Origin: Lasiosphaeris hirsuta
Taxonomy: Eukaryota > Ascomycota > Sordariomycetes > Sordariales > Lasiosphaeriaceae
Direction: 5' to 3'
NCBI GenBank assembly: GCA_030549175.1
Contig: JAUKUA010000005.1
Coordinates: 1,426,001-1,490,000, forward strand
DNA: 64,000 bases
Part shown: piece after piece, positions 1 through 9,700 of the stretch
Layout of the letters: each line of letters opens with the position of its first letter
How positions within the stretch are numbered: position 1 is the first letter of the stretch
The notes under the pieces: model-generated
Seen by the model: the letters and a program-made list of their open reading frames with translations, nothing else
Database searches by the model: none
Told to the model about the DNA's origin: nothing
Made by a program: the position numbers and the translations under genes

Positions 1-709
1 TCCTCGCAAATATCGACATGCAGATTATAGATAGATACGGCGTCACGGCACCACGGCACCACGGCATCGCGAATTCACGCCTCCTCTGCTCCAGCTAACT
101 AAGTCCGGCTCCCGGACACAGCAAGGACTTAAGGTCAGACTGCGCTGGATCTTGCGGTTGGTGATGGTGTTGGTCTCATGGCATCTGGGCCTTGATCGTG
201 GGGCCGCCGTCACAACGGTGAATGGTGGCCTGGGGCTATTCCGAGCTATTTCGGACTCGTCATTTTCGGTCGTCTCGTGCATGCGAAGAGCTCGCATCTC
301 ACAAAGCTAAGAGGAAGTTTCTTTGAAGATGGCGAAGAGAGCTTTTCCACACGGGCCACAGCTGCCCTGGCGCCTCGATCAATCCACCCCCTGCTAGCAC
401 ACAGCTGCATGAGCCATGGACAACCCACCTTATCCGTACCTAATAGAGCAAACCCGAACCCTACTGGGTAGATAAGACACCACCTGACATCAAACTGCAG
501 AGCCCGTATTGGACGCGGTGGATTTTCAGTGAGCCAGGGTCCAGTACGACTCGGGTTGATGTCAGGTCCTTTCAGCCCCTGGGGGAAAAAAAGCTGACCC
601 TCATTCTCATCGCGACATGACGCCCCCAAGTGCTGAGCCCCTCACCCACCGCGACCAACCTGTCCGATAACTCCAACCAGGGGCATCTTTTGCGATATAC
701 TTCCGAACA
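1..709. other. Intergenic, upstream of mip1
   Basis: I see no supportable gene here. Positions 41-66 hold a short imperfect repeat of the unit CGGCACCA. A perfect 12-bp inverted repeat (ACCTGACATCAA at 482-493 and its complement at 556-567) lies about 180-260 bp before the mip1 start. The open frames on either strand are short, look like no known family, and mostly lack a good ATG. The stretch probably holds the mip1 promoter and, to the left, the flank of a gene outside the window. Confidence 0.6.
482..567. repeat. Perfect 12-bp inverted repeat, 62-nt spacer
   Basis: ACCTGACATCAA at 482-493 is matched exactly by TTGATGTCAGGT at 556-567. The match does not extend in either direction, and no clear target-site duplication flanks it. 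It could be a paired regulatory site, a stem in a long leader, or the ends of a very small degenerate element. Confidence 0.6.
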
Positions 710-743
710 ATGACTCCCAATGCTTGATCCTCACCGCTTGTAG
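710..743 (+). promoter_or_regulatory. Two overlapping upstream ORFs before mip1
   Basis: ATG at 710 opens a 5-codon ORF ending in TGA at 725-727. ATG at 720 opens a 7-codon ORF ending in TAG at 741-743, one base before the main ATG at 745. They lie in different frames and overlap. If the transcript starts upstream of 710, scanning ribosomes meet both before the coding start, which would limit translation of the mitochondrial polymerase or make it depend on reinitiation. The transcription start is not visible, so the effect is inferred. Confidence 0.55.
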
Positions 744-744
744 A

Positions 745-3700
745 ATGCTGTATCCGATCCGCAGCGTCGTGGGGAGAGATGCGCCCATCGCGACTGCTGC
801 CGCCGCCGCATTCATCCGGCTTGCGCGACACCGCGCCGCTTACCGACCCTCCCGAGCACGAGCAGGTGTCACCCAACTACGATGGAAGTCGTCTGCTGTC
901 CGCAGGACTCCCAGTCCGACAGCGCTTGCTGTGCCATCCGAGGCTCGCTACAATGACGTTGGCGTCCAGCAGCTCAGCGCGCACATCTACAGACAGCTTT
1001 TTCCCCTCGGCAACCGATCCCCGCCAACCCCGGAGCTAATTGAGCTATCAAAACAACACCTTCGACAACACGACCTCGAGGGCAAGAATACCGGCACCTC
1101 AGCTCCGGTTGGCTTTGACCTGCCGCCCCTAGTAGGCTCTACGCTCGATGAGCATTTCCACAAGCTCGGCGTCGACGCTGCCGAACCCTTCCTGACACAC
1201 GCGAAAGAGTTTGCGCGCGCGAACTTGCCACCAAAACCGAGGAAATGGATACACCGGAGTGGCTGGACCAAGTACTACGGCAATGGGCGCACCGAAATGG
1301 GCGTGACCCCTGAGGGAAACATGCTTGCCTTCGACACCGAGGTCATGTGGAAAGAAAGCCCATTCGCCGTCATGGCTTGTGCTGCCACCCCAGACGCCTG
1401 GTATGTGTGGCTGTCACCCTGGCTTCTCGGGGAAACCACAAACCAGCGGCAGTTGATACCTCTAGGTGATCCGACTAGAGAAAAGGTTATCGTGGGGCAC
1501 AATGTTGGTTATGACCGGGCCAGAATCCTCGAAGAATACAACCTGAAACAGTCGAGGAATTCTTTTCTCGATACTATGTCGCTGCATGTTGCCGTCAACG
1601 GCATGTGCTCACGGCAGCGGCCTACGTGGATGAAGCACAAAAAAAATAGGGAGCTGCGCGAAAAGATTGCCAAGGAAACGACCAACTTTGAGTTGGTCGA
1701 GCTTCTCAACAGCAATACGCTGAGTCATGATGAGGAGGAACTCTGGGTCGAGAGGAGTTCCATCAACTCCCTCCGGGATGTTGCCAAGTTCCACCTGGAC
1801 ATCTCGATGGATAAGGAGATCCGGAATGCCTTTGGCGAGCTGGATAGGGAAGGGGTGGTTGCTAAGCTGGACGAACTCTTGACCTACTGCGCGGCCGATG
1901 TTTCTGTCACGCATCGCGTCTACCAAATTGTGTTCCCCAACTTCCTCGAAACCTGCCCGCATCCTGTTAGTTTTGCCGCCCTAAGGCATCTCTCGTCTGT
2001 CATTTTGCCCGTCAATACGTCCTGGGATTCGTACATAGCGAACGCCGAGGCCACTTACCACAAGCTGTCTGATGCTGTTCAAGAACGCCTAGTAATCCTG
2101 GCCGAAAAGGCGCTGGAGATAAAAGGGGACCCCGACAAATGGACCAATGACCCGTGGTTGCAGCAGCTGGACTGGTCTGGCCAGGAGATCAAAATGGTCA
2201 AGGGCAAGAAGAAAAACGACCCCCCGCGGCCCGCGGCGAGGCAGAAAATGCCAGGCATGCCCAAGTGGTACAAAGATCTCTTTGCAAAGAATGACTCTCC
2301 AATTGGCCTCACGGTTCGCACAAGGATAGCTCCGCTACTCCTTCGATTATCTTGGGACGGATATCCCTTATGCTGGTCCGACCACTACGGATGGACCTTT
2401 AGGGTTCCCCGAGCCGAAGCACAGAAGTATATCGAGAAGCAAATGCCGCCATGCGATTTTACGGACGAAACCACTCTCGCGCTGAAAGAGGACCGCGCAA
2501 ATATTTACTTCAAGCTGCCGCACAAGGATGGGCCCTTAGCACGGTGCGCAAGCCCAATGGCAAAGGGATACCTCATATATTTTGAAAACGGGACCCTCTC
2601 GTCCGAGTATGCGTATGCCAAGGAGGCACTTGAGATGAATGCGTCCTGCTCATACTGGATCAGTGCACGGGACCGGATCATGTCACAGCTTGTCATTTAT
2701 GACAATGACATTCCTTCAACCACGGGCGAAGCACCTGCGGCGTCTACGCCGGGGAGCGGAGAGAAGACCGGCGATACATCTCTTACTGGCTTCATTTTGC
2801 CCCAAATCATTCCCATGGGAACAGTAACACGGCGGTCTGTGGAAAACACGTGGCTAACAGCCTCAAACGCTAAAGAGAACCGCGTCGGGTCGGAGCTCAA
2901 AGCCATGGTCCGCGCACCACCGGGATATGTCTTTGTCGGCGCCGACGTTGACTCGGAGGAGTTGTGGATTGCCTCGGTAGTTGGCGACGCTACCTTTAAG
3001 ATGCACGGCGGCAACGCCATTGGCTTCATGACGCTTGAAGGTACCAAGGCCGCGGGCACCGATCTACACAGCCGGACCGCGTCCATTCTGGGCATCACGC
3101 GCAACGACGCGAAGGTGTTCAACTACGGCCGTATCTATGGTGCAGGCCTCAAGTTCGCAGCCCAGCTTCTGCGGCAATTCAACCCCAGCCTCAGCGAAAA
3201 GGAGACGCTGGCCATCGCGTCCAAGCTTTATCTCGCTACTAAGGGCACAAAAACGAACCGCAAGGCGTTATATAAACGGCCATTTTGGCGAGGTGGCACT
3301 GAATCTTTCGTCTTCAACAAGCTTGAAGAGTTTGCGGAGCAAGAGCGCCCACGCACCCCTGTCCTTGGCGCAGGTATCACTGAGGCGCTTATGGGCCGCT
3401 TCGTCAGCAAGGGTGGTTACCTGACGTCGCGAATCAACTGGGCCATTCAGTCGAGCGGCGTTGACTACCTACATCTCCTGATTGTCTCCATGGACTATCT
3501 AGTCCGACGGTTCAACATCGAGGCGCGTCTCGCAATCACGGTGCATGACGAGATCCGTTACCTGGTCAAGGAGCACGACAAGTATCGCGCTGCCATGGCG
3601 CTGCAGGTCGCCAACCTGTGGACGCGCGCCATGTTTGCGCAGCAGGTGGGCATCGACGACCTCCCGCAGAGCTGCGCCTTCTTCTCGGCCGTCGACATTG

Positions 3701-4263
3701 ATCACGTCCTGCGCAAAGAGGTCGACATGGACTGCGTCACCCCCAGCAACACAGTGCCCATTCCTTATGGAGAGAGCATCGACATTGTGCGTCTGCTCGA
3801 TGAAAAGGGCGACTTGGCTCGTCTCGACCCTGCCATCGTCCCCGCGGCACCCCTGGCGCCAAAGTTGGACGGGATCGAGTATACCCCTCGGAAGCCTGTC
3901 ATGGAAACACTCCGTGAAGGAGGCGGCCTGGCCCATGCGGATAAGGTCACCGAGATGAGATTCATCCGCGCGCAAATTGCCGCTGGCGAGGAGGGCTTGA
4001 AGGAGATTCTCAAAGAGACCAAAAAGCCGCCGCCGCCGCCGTCTTCGGCGACCGGGGCCGGCGCGAAGAGGGCCAAGAATATACTGCCATATTTTTCACA
4101 GGCAAAGCTGCTCCCGGCGCAGAGAGAGCCAATGTCAGTGACAGAGGCCCTCTCGGCCAGGTACAGGAATGGGGGAGGGTTTGAGGCGCCGCCTTGGGAG
4201 AGGGTCAAGTATACCTCGAGGACCGGCGGCGGGGGTGGGCTGAAGAATGGGTGGTTGATGTAA
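745..4263 (+). CDS. mip1: Mitochondrial DNA polymerase gamma catalytic subunit
   Basis: Replicates and proofreads mitochondrial DNA. Single exon, 1,172 codons from the first ATG of the open frame; the few codons before it contain no ATG. The N-terminus is rich in Arg and Ala and poor in acidic residues, as expected for a mitochondrial presequence. The 3'-5' exonuclease motifs are visible: Exo I FDTEV near residue 197, Exo II VGHNVGYDRA near 250, Exo III YCAADVSV near 381. Family-A polymerase motifs follow: A (VGADVDSEELW) near 731, B (RNDAKVFNYGRIYGAG) near 787, C (VHDEI) near 932. All catalytic aspartates (DxE, DVDSE, HDE) are present. The tail after about residue 1000 is the fungus-specific C-terminal extension, here ending in a Pro/Gly-rich stretch. 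It converges with the calponin-domain gene to the right. Length and motifs fit fungal Mip1 fully. Confidence 0.97.
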   Translation: MLYPIRSVVGRDAPIATAAAAAFIRLARHRAAYRPSRARAGVTQLRWKSSAVRRTPSPTALAVPSEARYNDVGVQQLSAHIYRQLFPLGNRSPPTPELIELSKQHLRQHDLEGKNTGTSAPVGFDLPPLVGSTLDEHFHKLGVDAAEPFLTHAKEFARANLPPKPRKWIHRSGWTKYYGNGRTEMGVTPEGNMLAFDTEVMWKESPFAVMACAATPDAWYVWLSPWLLGETTNQRQLIPLGDPTREKVIVGHNVGYDRARILEEYNLKQSRNSFLDTMSLHVAVNGMCSRQRPTWMKHKKNRELREKIAKETTNFELVELLNSNTLSHDEEELWVERSSINSLRDVAKFHLDISMDKEIRNAFGELDREGVVAKLDELLTYCAADVSVTHRVYQIVFPNFLETCPHPVSFAALRHLSSVILPVNTSWDSYIANAEATYHKLSDAVQERLVILAEKALEIKGDPDKWTNDPWLQQLDWSGQEIKMVKGKKKNDPPRPAARQKMPGMPKWYKDLFAKNDSPIGLTVRTRIAPLLLRLSWDGYPLCWSDHYGWTFRVPRAEAQKYIEKQMPPCDFTDETTLALKEDRANIYFKLPHKDGPLARCASPMAKGYLIYFENGTLSSEYAYAKEALEMNASCSYWISARDRIMSQLVIYDNDIPSTTGEAPAASTPGSGEKTGDTSLTGFILPQIIPMGTVTRRSVENTWLTASNAKENRVGSELKAMVRAPPGYVFVGADVDSEELWIASVVGDATFKMHGGNAIGFMTLEGTKAAGTDLHSRTASILGITRNDAKVFNYGRIYGAGLKFAAQLLRQFNPSLSEKETLAIASKLYLATKGTKTNRKALYKRPFWRGGTESFVFNKLEEFAEQERPRTPVLGAGITEALMGRFVSKGGYLTSRINWAIQSSGVDYLHLLIVSMDYLVRRFNIEARLAITVHDEIRYLVKEHDKYRAAMALQVANLWTRAMFAQQVGIDDLPQSCAFFSAVDIDHVLRKEVDMDCVTPSNTVPIPYGESIDIVRLLDEKGDLARLDPAIVPAAPLAPKLDGIEYTPRKPVMETLREGGGLAHADKVTEMRFIRAQIAAGEEGLKEILKETKKPPPPPSSATGAGAKRAKNILPYFSQAKLLPAQREPMSVTEALSARYRNGGGFEAPPWERVKYTSRTGGGGGLKNGWLM

Positions 4264-4873
4264 AGTGATATGTGTGGATAGATAGGGGGAACATTTGTAC
4301 AAATTTATATATTAGGTGGGTAGCATTATGGGGTGGGAAGGAAAAGGAGGGGGGGAAGGGGTCGTGTATGTTGGCGATACTTACGGGCGGGTCGTGGGCA
4401 TTATTGAGGTCTACTGCATAGCCGTGTAATCTGATACAAGCTTGTGTGTGTCGACACATCTGACGCTTTTCTATGTAGTTACATTAGGACGATGTGTAAG
4501 GGATATGTTGTGCCTTGGCTTTATGGGCATTGAGGCGGCGCCATATTGGTGTTTTGTTTTGCCCACGTTTAGGCGAGGTTGAACAACCTAAGGCTTGTGT
4601 AGTGGGAATGAAGATAGTCTAATATCTCTCAGGAATTCCATCAGGATTCCTGAGAGATGTGCTCTCAATCAACACCATCAACATGTCACAAAGTAGCAAA
4701 GCACATTGCACCGAAAGCACACATTCCATGCTCTGTGTACAACCCTTCACTCTACTCTTAGATCTTTAGGTGATTCAAAGGACTGCATTCATCATAGCCC
4801 CATACGCTCATTCAACAAGCCTCGAACATTGGGTATTTACATCAAAACCCCACCCTATTACCCCCGGTGTAAT
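4264..4873. other. Intergenic between convergent genes
   Basis: This is the 3' flank of both mip1 (+) and the calponin-domain gene (-). It contains a perfect hairpin at 4624-4658, listed separately. I see no gene; the open frame over 4706-5218 on the plus strand runs mostly antisense to the calponin-domain exon. Confidence 0.6.
4624..4658. repeat. Perfect 13-bp hairpin in convergent 3' region
   Basis: ATCTCTCAGGAAT at 4624-4636 and its exact complement at 4646-4658 enclose a 9-nt loop. It sits 361 bp past the mip1 stop and 216 bp before the end of the opposing gene, so it could fold in either 3' untranslated region or mark the boundary of the two transcripts. Confidence 0.65.
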
Positions 4874-7132
4874 TCAGCCCCTACCCGCGCCCGGCAGCGG
4901 CCTCGGCCCGACGATTTGCCTCCTCCCAGCACCAATGCCCTGCTGGCCTCTGTTCCCACCATCGCCTCCCGTATACCCGGCCCACTGACTCACGTCCCAG
5001 CGCCCGCCGATGCCACCGCCAATACCATCAACACCGTCTTCAGCTCGCACGGCCTTGGCGGTTTCTTGCTGTGCTTCCTCCCACTCACGTTGTCGCTGGC
5101 GCTCCATCTCCATCTCACGCTCAAGCAGCGACTTGGACGCCCACCCGCCAGCTTTGGTCTGCTTCTGCGCCGCGGCGCGGCGGCGGTCCTCGGCGTCACG
5201 CTCGTCGACGGCCGCTAGCTCACGCGCATATGTAGGCGGTGGAGCGGCGGCTTGGGGAGCTGGGTTGGAGGCTAGATAGCGATCGGTGCGGGAGACGTTG
5301 GGGCTGGTTTGCTGAGGCTGCGAGTGCGGCTTCAGTGGTAAGGGTGATGGAGATGGGGGTTGTGGTTTTTGTTGTGGTTGGGGCTTCAGTTGCGGCTGAG
5401 GCCTTTGCTGCTGCAGCTGCTGTGGTTTCTGCTGGTGTGACTGTAGCGGCGGCGGCGTAGCGGTATATGCGGTGGGGTCGGGGAGGGGCCGGGAACCGGT
5501 GTGATGCTTCCGGACGGGGATAACCGGCGGTCCATCTCCGCCTGTCCTTTGGGGCTTAATCTTGGCGGGAGGGAGGGCGGCCGTGGTCGGGTCAGGCAGT
5601 GGTCGAGGTGAGCGGATTGCTTCTATCGCTGCTTGTGTTGCTTGTGCTGCTGCGTCATCATCTCGTTGCTGTTGCGTCCACTCGCTACGCAAATAGTCGC
5701 GCTCATCACGCTCCCTCCAGGAGTCCTGTCTACTAACTGGCCGTGCTGGTCTGCTGCGAGATCTGGCGCGGGTCTTCTTCCCCTCTTCTTCAGCGGGCTG
5801 GCGTGAAGGCTGTTGGCGCGCTCTCTCGTATTCGGCCTCGCGCTGACGAGCCCGCTCAAGCTCTTTCTCGAGTTCCTTCACACGACTGCTATAGCCCCCG
5901 GTCTCTTTTGGCTCCTGCTCAGCCTGGTATTGGCTGAGAAATTGGCCACGCAGTTTTGCGTCACCCCCGCCCCGCGCTCGCTGACGCTCCTCTTGTAGAC
6001 GTGCCTCGACTTCCTCCTCCTCTTTCCGCCTCTTCTCTTCGGTGATCCTCCACTGCCGCTCCTCCTCTTCCCACTGCCGCTTCTCAGCCTCCACCTTTTT
6101 GCGCTCCTCTTCTCGGAGACGTCTAGTCTCCTCTTCCCATCTCCGCTCTTCAGCTAGCCTTGCCTCCTCCTCCTCAGCTTCGAGCTGGGCCCGTCGCTGG
6201 CGCTCTTCCTCCTCTGCCTGTTGCCGCTGGCGTTCTGCCTCGGCCTCTTGTTCCTTCCGTCGTCGCTCCTTTTCAGCCATATTCGGCACGTATGGACCGG
6301 CACTAGTAATCTGTCGACGGCCGCCAAAAGCAATACCGAGGTTTCCTTGGCTGGCGCCTCCCATGTACCCATACTGTGCAATATTCCAGGCTGGTGATGT
6401 GGCGCCCTCATGCTCCCTCTTGCTCCAACTGCTAACACTGACGGGCGAGGTAGATCCATTTTGGGGCGGTGGGGATTTGGTGGGACTCCATCGACCCGAG
6501 CCGGAATCTCCAGTTTTCGACGGGGCTAGGGTGGGCGTTCTCCCGTACACCGAGGAGGCGTTACTCGCGTTAGAGATGCCGCGGCCGCGGAGGCCTGTCG
6601 GAGTGTTGGACCCGGTTGACTGTGGACTTAGGAGGGTTCCACGGTTGTTCCGCGGTCCAATCGCTGATGGGAAGGCTGAAGGGTTGACGGCGTTGGCTGC
6701 GCGGCTAAAGGCACCAAGGCACTGCAGAACCTGGGCGGGGTCTTTTTGTTCGTAAAGATCAACAGTTAGGAAGCAGTCGTGCTGTTGGAGGTTGAGAGGC
6801 GGAGCCTGGCATGCGCGTAGGAAGTGAGAGATATTCTCCATCTGGACGAAAGGCATGGCTGACTGCTTGAATCGGACGCCCGGCGGCCCGACAGCGAGGT
6901 TTATGAGCCTAGCGAATGGCAGTTAGTTTGGAGGTCTAGGTATGCTCGAATTCGACGGTATTTACTTGCACAGCGCAACTCCATCCTTGAGGGCCTCGAG
7001 CAGGTCATTGGATGGCAGTCTTTGGCCCAATATTCCTTCAACCCATAAGCGGGCCTCATTCGCGGCAGCAGGGGTATACTTGTCGAGGCGCAACTTGCGC
7101 AAGTCCTTATCTAAGGACGACACTGACGCCAT
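4874..7132 (-). CDS. Calponin-homology protein with coiled coil and Pro/Gln-rich tail
   Basis: Two exons: 7132-6966 and 6908-4874, 733 codons. The 57-nt intron (GTAAAT...CTAG) joins codons as K-LINLAVGPPG, which restores an unbroken CH domain. Residues 1 to about 135 form one calponin-homology domain of the transgelin/Scp1 type (ARLWVEGILG, LKDGVALC, VQMENISHFL, LYEQKDPAQVLQCLGAFSR), which in this family binds actin. A serine-rich linker follows, then about 110 residues of Glu/Arg/Gln-rich sequence with the heptad character of a long coiled coil. The tail is basic, then rich in Pro and Gln. The RPLP motif occurs three times (RPLPDPT twice, then GPRPLPG near the end), resembling ligands of SH3 or related domains. 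Classical calponin repeats were not seen. A role in actin organisation is inferred from the CH domain; the tail's job is unknown. Confidence 0.88.
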
Positions 7133-8020
7133 GGTTGGCGAGCCCTGTTTATCGCAACCTTATTCTAGGAGTAAGTGCGATGGTGTATGAAGCCTCTGTA
7201 GGCCGTCGGCGACAACTATAGTTAGGCGCAGTGTGGGGGGGTGACGTGGTTCGCAAATCGAGGTTCGGGTCGGAGGCATGCGCTGACGCAGCGGATCCAC
7301 GGGTTATTGTCGGATCGCGGGGAACAAACAGCACAACAACGGTACCTGGAAAAATGTGAAGGGCGGCAGGTTCTTGGGTTTGTTGTTTGTGCGCAAGACA
7401 GAGACAGGATTTGGCGGTTGGCAGCGATGGACCGGCAATGCAAGCGGTGGTTGCCACTGTTGTGTTGGGCCCGCGAAGCACTGAAGAATGACGAATATGA
7501 TCTAGGTACTAGGTGGAAGGTCCAGTGTTTCCTCCACTCGTCCGCTTGGTTCCCGCCAACGCGCCCCGCTTGACGATAAGTTTGTGGTAATTTTGCTGAT
7601 CTCAGCCACATCAGTGACGCGTAGGCTGTGCTGTGCGCAAGTATCGATCGGTGGCTGAGGAATTGTCCCTTGCAGGGATGCGTGGGTACGTCACTTTAGG
7701 GGTCACTTGTCACCGATGAATCTCGACTCACTTCATTGAAAAATCTCATCGGTAGTTGCACATCAACATAGAAAGCTCTGAGAAGCTCTGTATTATTGAA
7801 ATTTATGCTTTGAACAGAGCAAGTTCACATCACTGGGTGTCAATTATCTTAGATATTGAGCACTACACGTCTTGATTGTGGACACACCAACTCACATTTT
7901 CACCCTCACCTTCGAGCATTCACATCGAAGCTGGGTTACGTACAGAACTTAGTGAGCCGGAGGAGCTCATCAACCTCTCCTAGCCCAACACGACAACTCC
8001 GTCTTCTATCAAATTCCGAT
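7133..8020. other. Divergent promoter region
   Basis: This 888-bp stretch separates the divergent starts of the calponin-domain gene (-) and the NDUFAF2-like gene (+), so it should hold both promoters. The frame upstream of the ATG at 8021 stays open for about 55 codons but has no ATG. No RNA gene or repeat was found. Confidence 0.55.
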
Positions 8021-8741
8021 ATGTCTACCAACCGGATATCGCCATTTGTAAAGGTCTGGTACAAATGGAAGTCCCTCAAACTTCCATGGCGCAGGAAGTT
8101 CCTCGCAGGTGAGCCCCCTATCTTCCTACACCCTCCCTCATAGCCACACTGACACCCCAGCAGGTCACGACCTCTATGGAAACACCTTTTGGGAATTCCG
8201 GATCGCAGGCACCACTGATCCAGCCGGCCGGTGGCGGCGCATAGTCAATATGCCGTCAACAACACACTATGGCGACGTCAAACTTTCCCCGGCTTGGCAC
8301 CAGTGGCTTCGGTACACTCGGTGGGAACCCCCATCAATCGAGGAGCAGCGCGCCGATGTCATACGCCAAGAGCGCATGAAGGTACTTGCGGCCGAGGCAG
8401 ATGCCCGATGGGCTGCCAAGCCTGGCTATGTCGACGCGCCCGGGGAGGTGAAGGCCCAGCCACAGCCTGTCCTGCAGCAGAAGAGTGTGCCCCAGGAAGC
8501 GCCGGAGGAGAAGGTAGAAAGGACGACGGAGAATGAGTCGACACCAGCACAACCTGATGAGACGGAGGCACAGGCGACTGAGGGGGCGACGTTGTCCAGG
8601 GAGGAAACATGGCGGAAGATGCAGCAGCAGAAACCGAAGCCGACAGAGGCTAATCCTTGGGTAAAGACCCGTGGTGGCCCGAGTGAGGAGTGGCAGCCTC
8701 AGGCGTGGCAGCCTCCTGCAGCAGCCCCGAAAAAGCTATGA
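8021..8741 (+). CDS. NDUFAF2: Complex I assembly factor, NDUFAF2/NDUFA12 family
   Basis: Two exons, 8021-8108 and 8164-8741, 221 codons. The family core is clear: a short basic helix (FVKVWYKWKSLKLPWRRKFLAG), then HDLYGNTFWEF, RWRRIVN and the WHQWLRYTRWEPPSIEEQ block. The last of these matches the NDUFAF2 side of the family better than the structural subunit NDUFA12, and the acidic, Gln-rich C-terminal extension (residues about 120-221) also fits the assembly factor. NDUFAF2 proteins act in the mitochondrial matrix and hold the place of NDUFA12 while complex I is built. The intron (GTGAGC...CAGCAG) ends in a tandem NAGNAG acceptor, so two products differing by one alanine are possible. The sub-assignment (NDUFAF2 versus NDUFA12) rests on length and sequence feel, not on a search. 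Confidence 0.85.
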
Positions 8742-9088
8742 TGGACGGGATGCTGGCCTTCAAATGTTAGGATCGTGAATTGGGGGCGGTCTGACACGCT
8801 CATCATTCCCAGCTTTCAAGAGTAGAATAAGGAGCATGAGGCACCCCTTTTGTAATATAGCCAAGCTGTACATAATTTCTTGGACGGAGCTGATGCTGTA
8901 GTTGATATGCTGTTGAAACATCAAACCGACCCTATCAATACACCTCCATGGGATGCCCGATGCCGGTATATATTCAGGTAGTGTTACATTGCTCTTTTAA
9001 CTTGTTTATACACGCAGTTGCTTGCCCTGGTAGTCGTAACATCTAGGCCCTCGCAACAACCAGCCATTCCCCTGTTCTCCCCACCCCT
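8742..9088. other. Intergenic between convergent genes
   Basis: Shared 3' flank of the NDUFAF2-like gene (+) and mrpl12 (-), 347 bp. I see nothing beyond ordinary untranslated sequence. Confidence 0.5.
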
Positions 9089-9700
9089 TTACTCAAGCAC
9101 GACGACGGCGCCCAGCTCCTTCATGGTTGCCACAATCTTCTCGGCGTCTTCCTTGGGCACCGACTCCTTCATGACCTTGGGTGCGCTCTCGACAAACTTC
9201 TTGGAATCGACCAGACTGAGGCCGAGCAAGCTCTTGACCTCCTTGATGATCTTGGGCTTGGCGCCAGCCTCGAACGACATCAATTTGAGGTTGAACAGCG
9301 TCTTCTCCGCAGCGGCTGGTGCCGCCTCCTCCTCCTCCACAACTGCCGCAGGGCCTGAGGACGCGGGGCCAGCAGCGAAGCCGCCGACGGGGAGATCGGG
9401 GATATCGAGGCGCGACTGAGGGTGATGATTGTTAGACTGGGTCTCCAAGGGATTGGGGGTGGGACGGAAGTGTGACGGGTTGGGGCGTACCTTGAGGCTC
9501 GCTACTAGATCTGCCGTCTCCAACAGCGTCAATTGGCTAATCTGATCGACAATGCCCGAGATCTTGGGGCTCACGGCCTCGGTCGAGTTGTGCCGCCGTG
9601 CGATGCGCTGTTGTACAAGGGCGGCCCGGACAGGCACTGTGGCGGTCGTGCGGAGCTGGCGGGCACAGCATTGCGCTGCGTACCGGTACGAGAGCGACAT
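9089..9700 (-). CDS. mrpl12: Mitochondrial ribosomal protein bL12m
   Basis: Two exons, 9700-9491 and 9415-9089, 178 codons. It is the L7/L12 stalk protein of the mitochondrial large ribosomal subunit, which recruits translation factors. The N-terminus (MSLSYRYAAQCCARQLR...) is a typical presequence rich in Arg, Ser and Ala. The dimerisation segment (ISGIVDQISQLTLLETADLVASLK) is followed by an Ala/Pro hinge and the C-terminal domain (FEAGAKPKIIKEVKSLLGLSLVDSKKFVESAPK...), with the conserved KxxIIKEV and GL-LxxxKxxVE patterns. The 75-nt intron (GTACGC...CTCAG) is a multiple of three without a stop, so an unspliced message would still be read through with 25 extra residues. A second in-frame ATG at 9823 would add 41 residues with no presequence character; 9700 is chosen because it yields a good targeting signal. 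Confidence 0.93.
   Translation of the reverse strand: MSLSYRYAAQCCARQLRTTATVPVRAALVQQRIARRHNSTEAVSPKISGIVDQISQLTLLETADLVASLKVRPNPSHFRPTPNPLETQSNNHHPQSRLDIPDLPVGGFAAGPASSGPAAVVEEEEAAPAAAEKTLFNLKLMSFEAGAKPKIIKEVKSLLGLSLVDSKKFVESAPKVMKESVPKEDAEKIVATMKELGAVVVLE

Noticed and set aside
4706..5218. 170-codon plus-strand frame beside the calponin-domain gene end
   Set aside because: Mostly antisense to the calponin-domain exon and without recognisable domains or clear splice structure.
6042..6755. 237-codon frame antisense to the calponin-domain gene
   Set aside because: It is the complement of the Glu/Arg-rich coiled coil (Ser/Arg/Leu-rich shadow) with no independent gene signals.
7856..8020. Upstream extension of the NDUFAF2-like frame
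   Set aside because: No ATG in the extension; the conserved protein starts at 8021.
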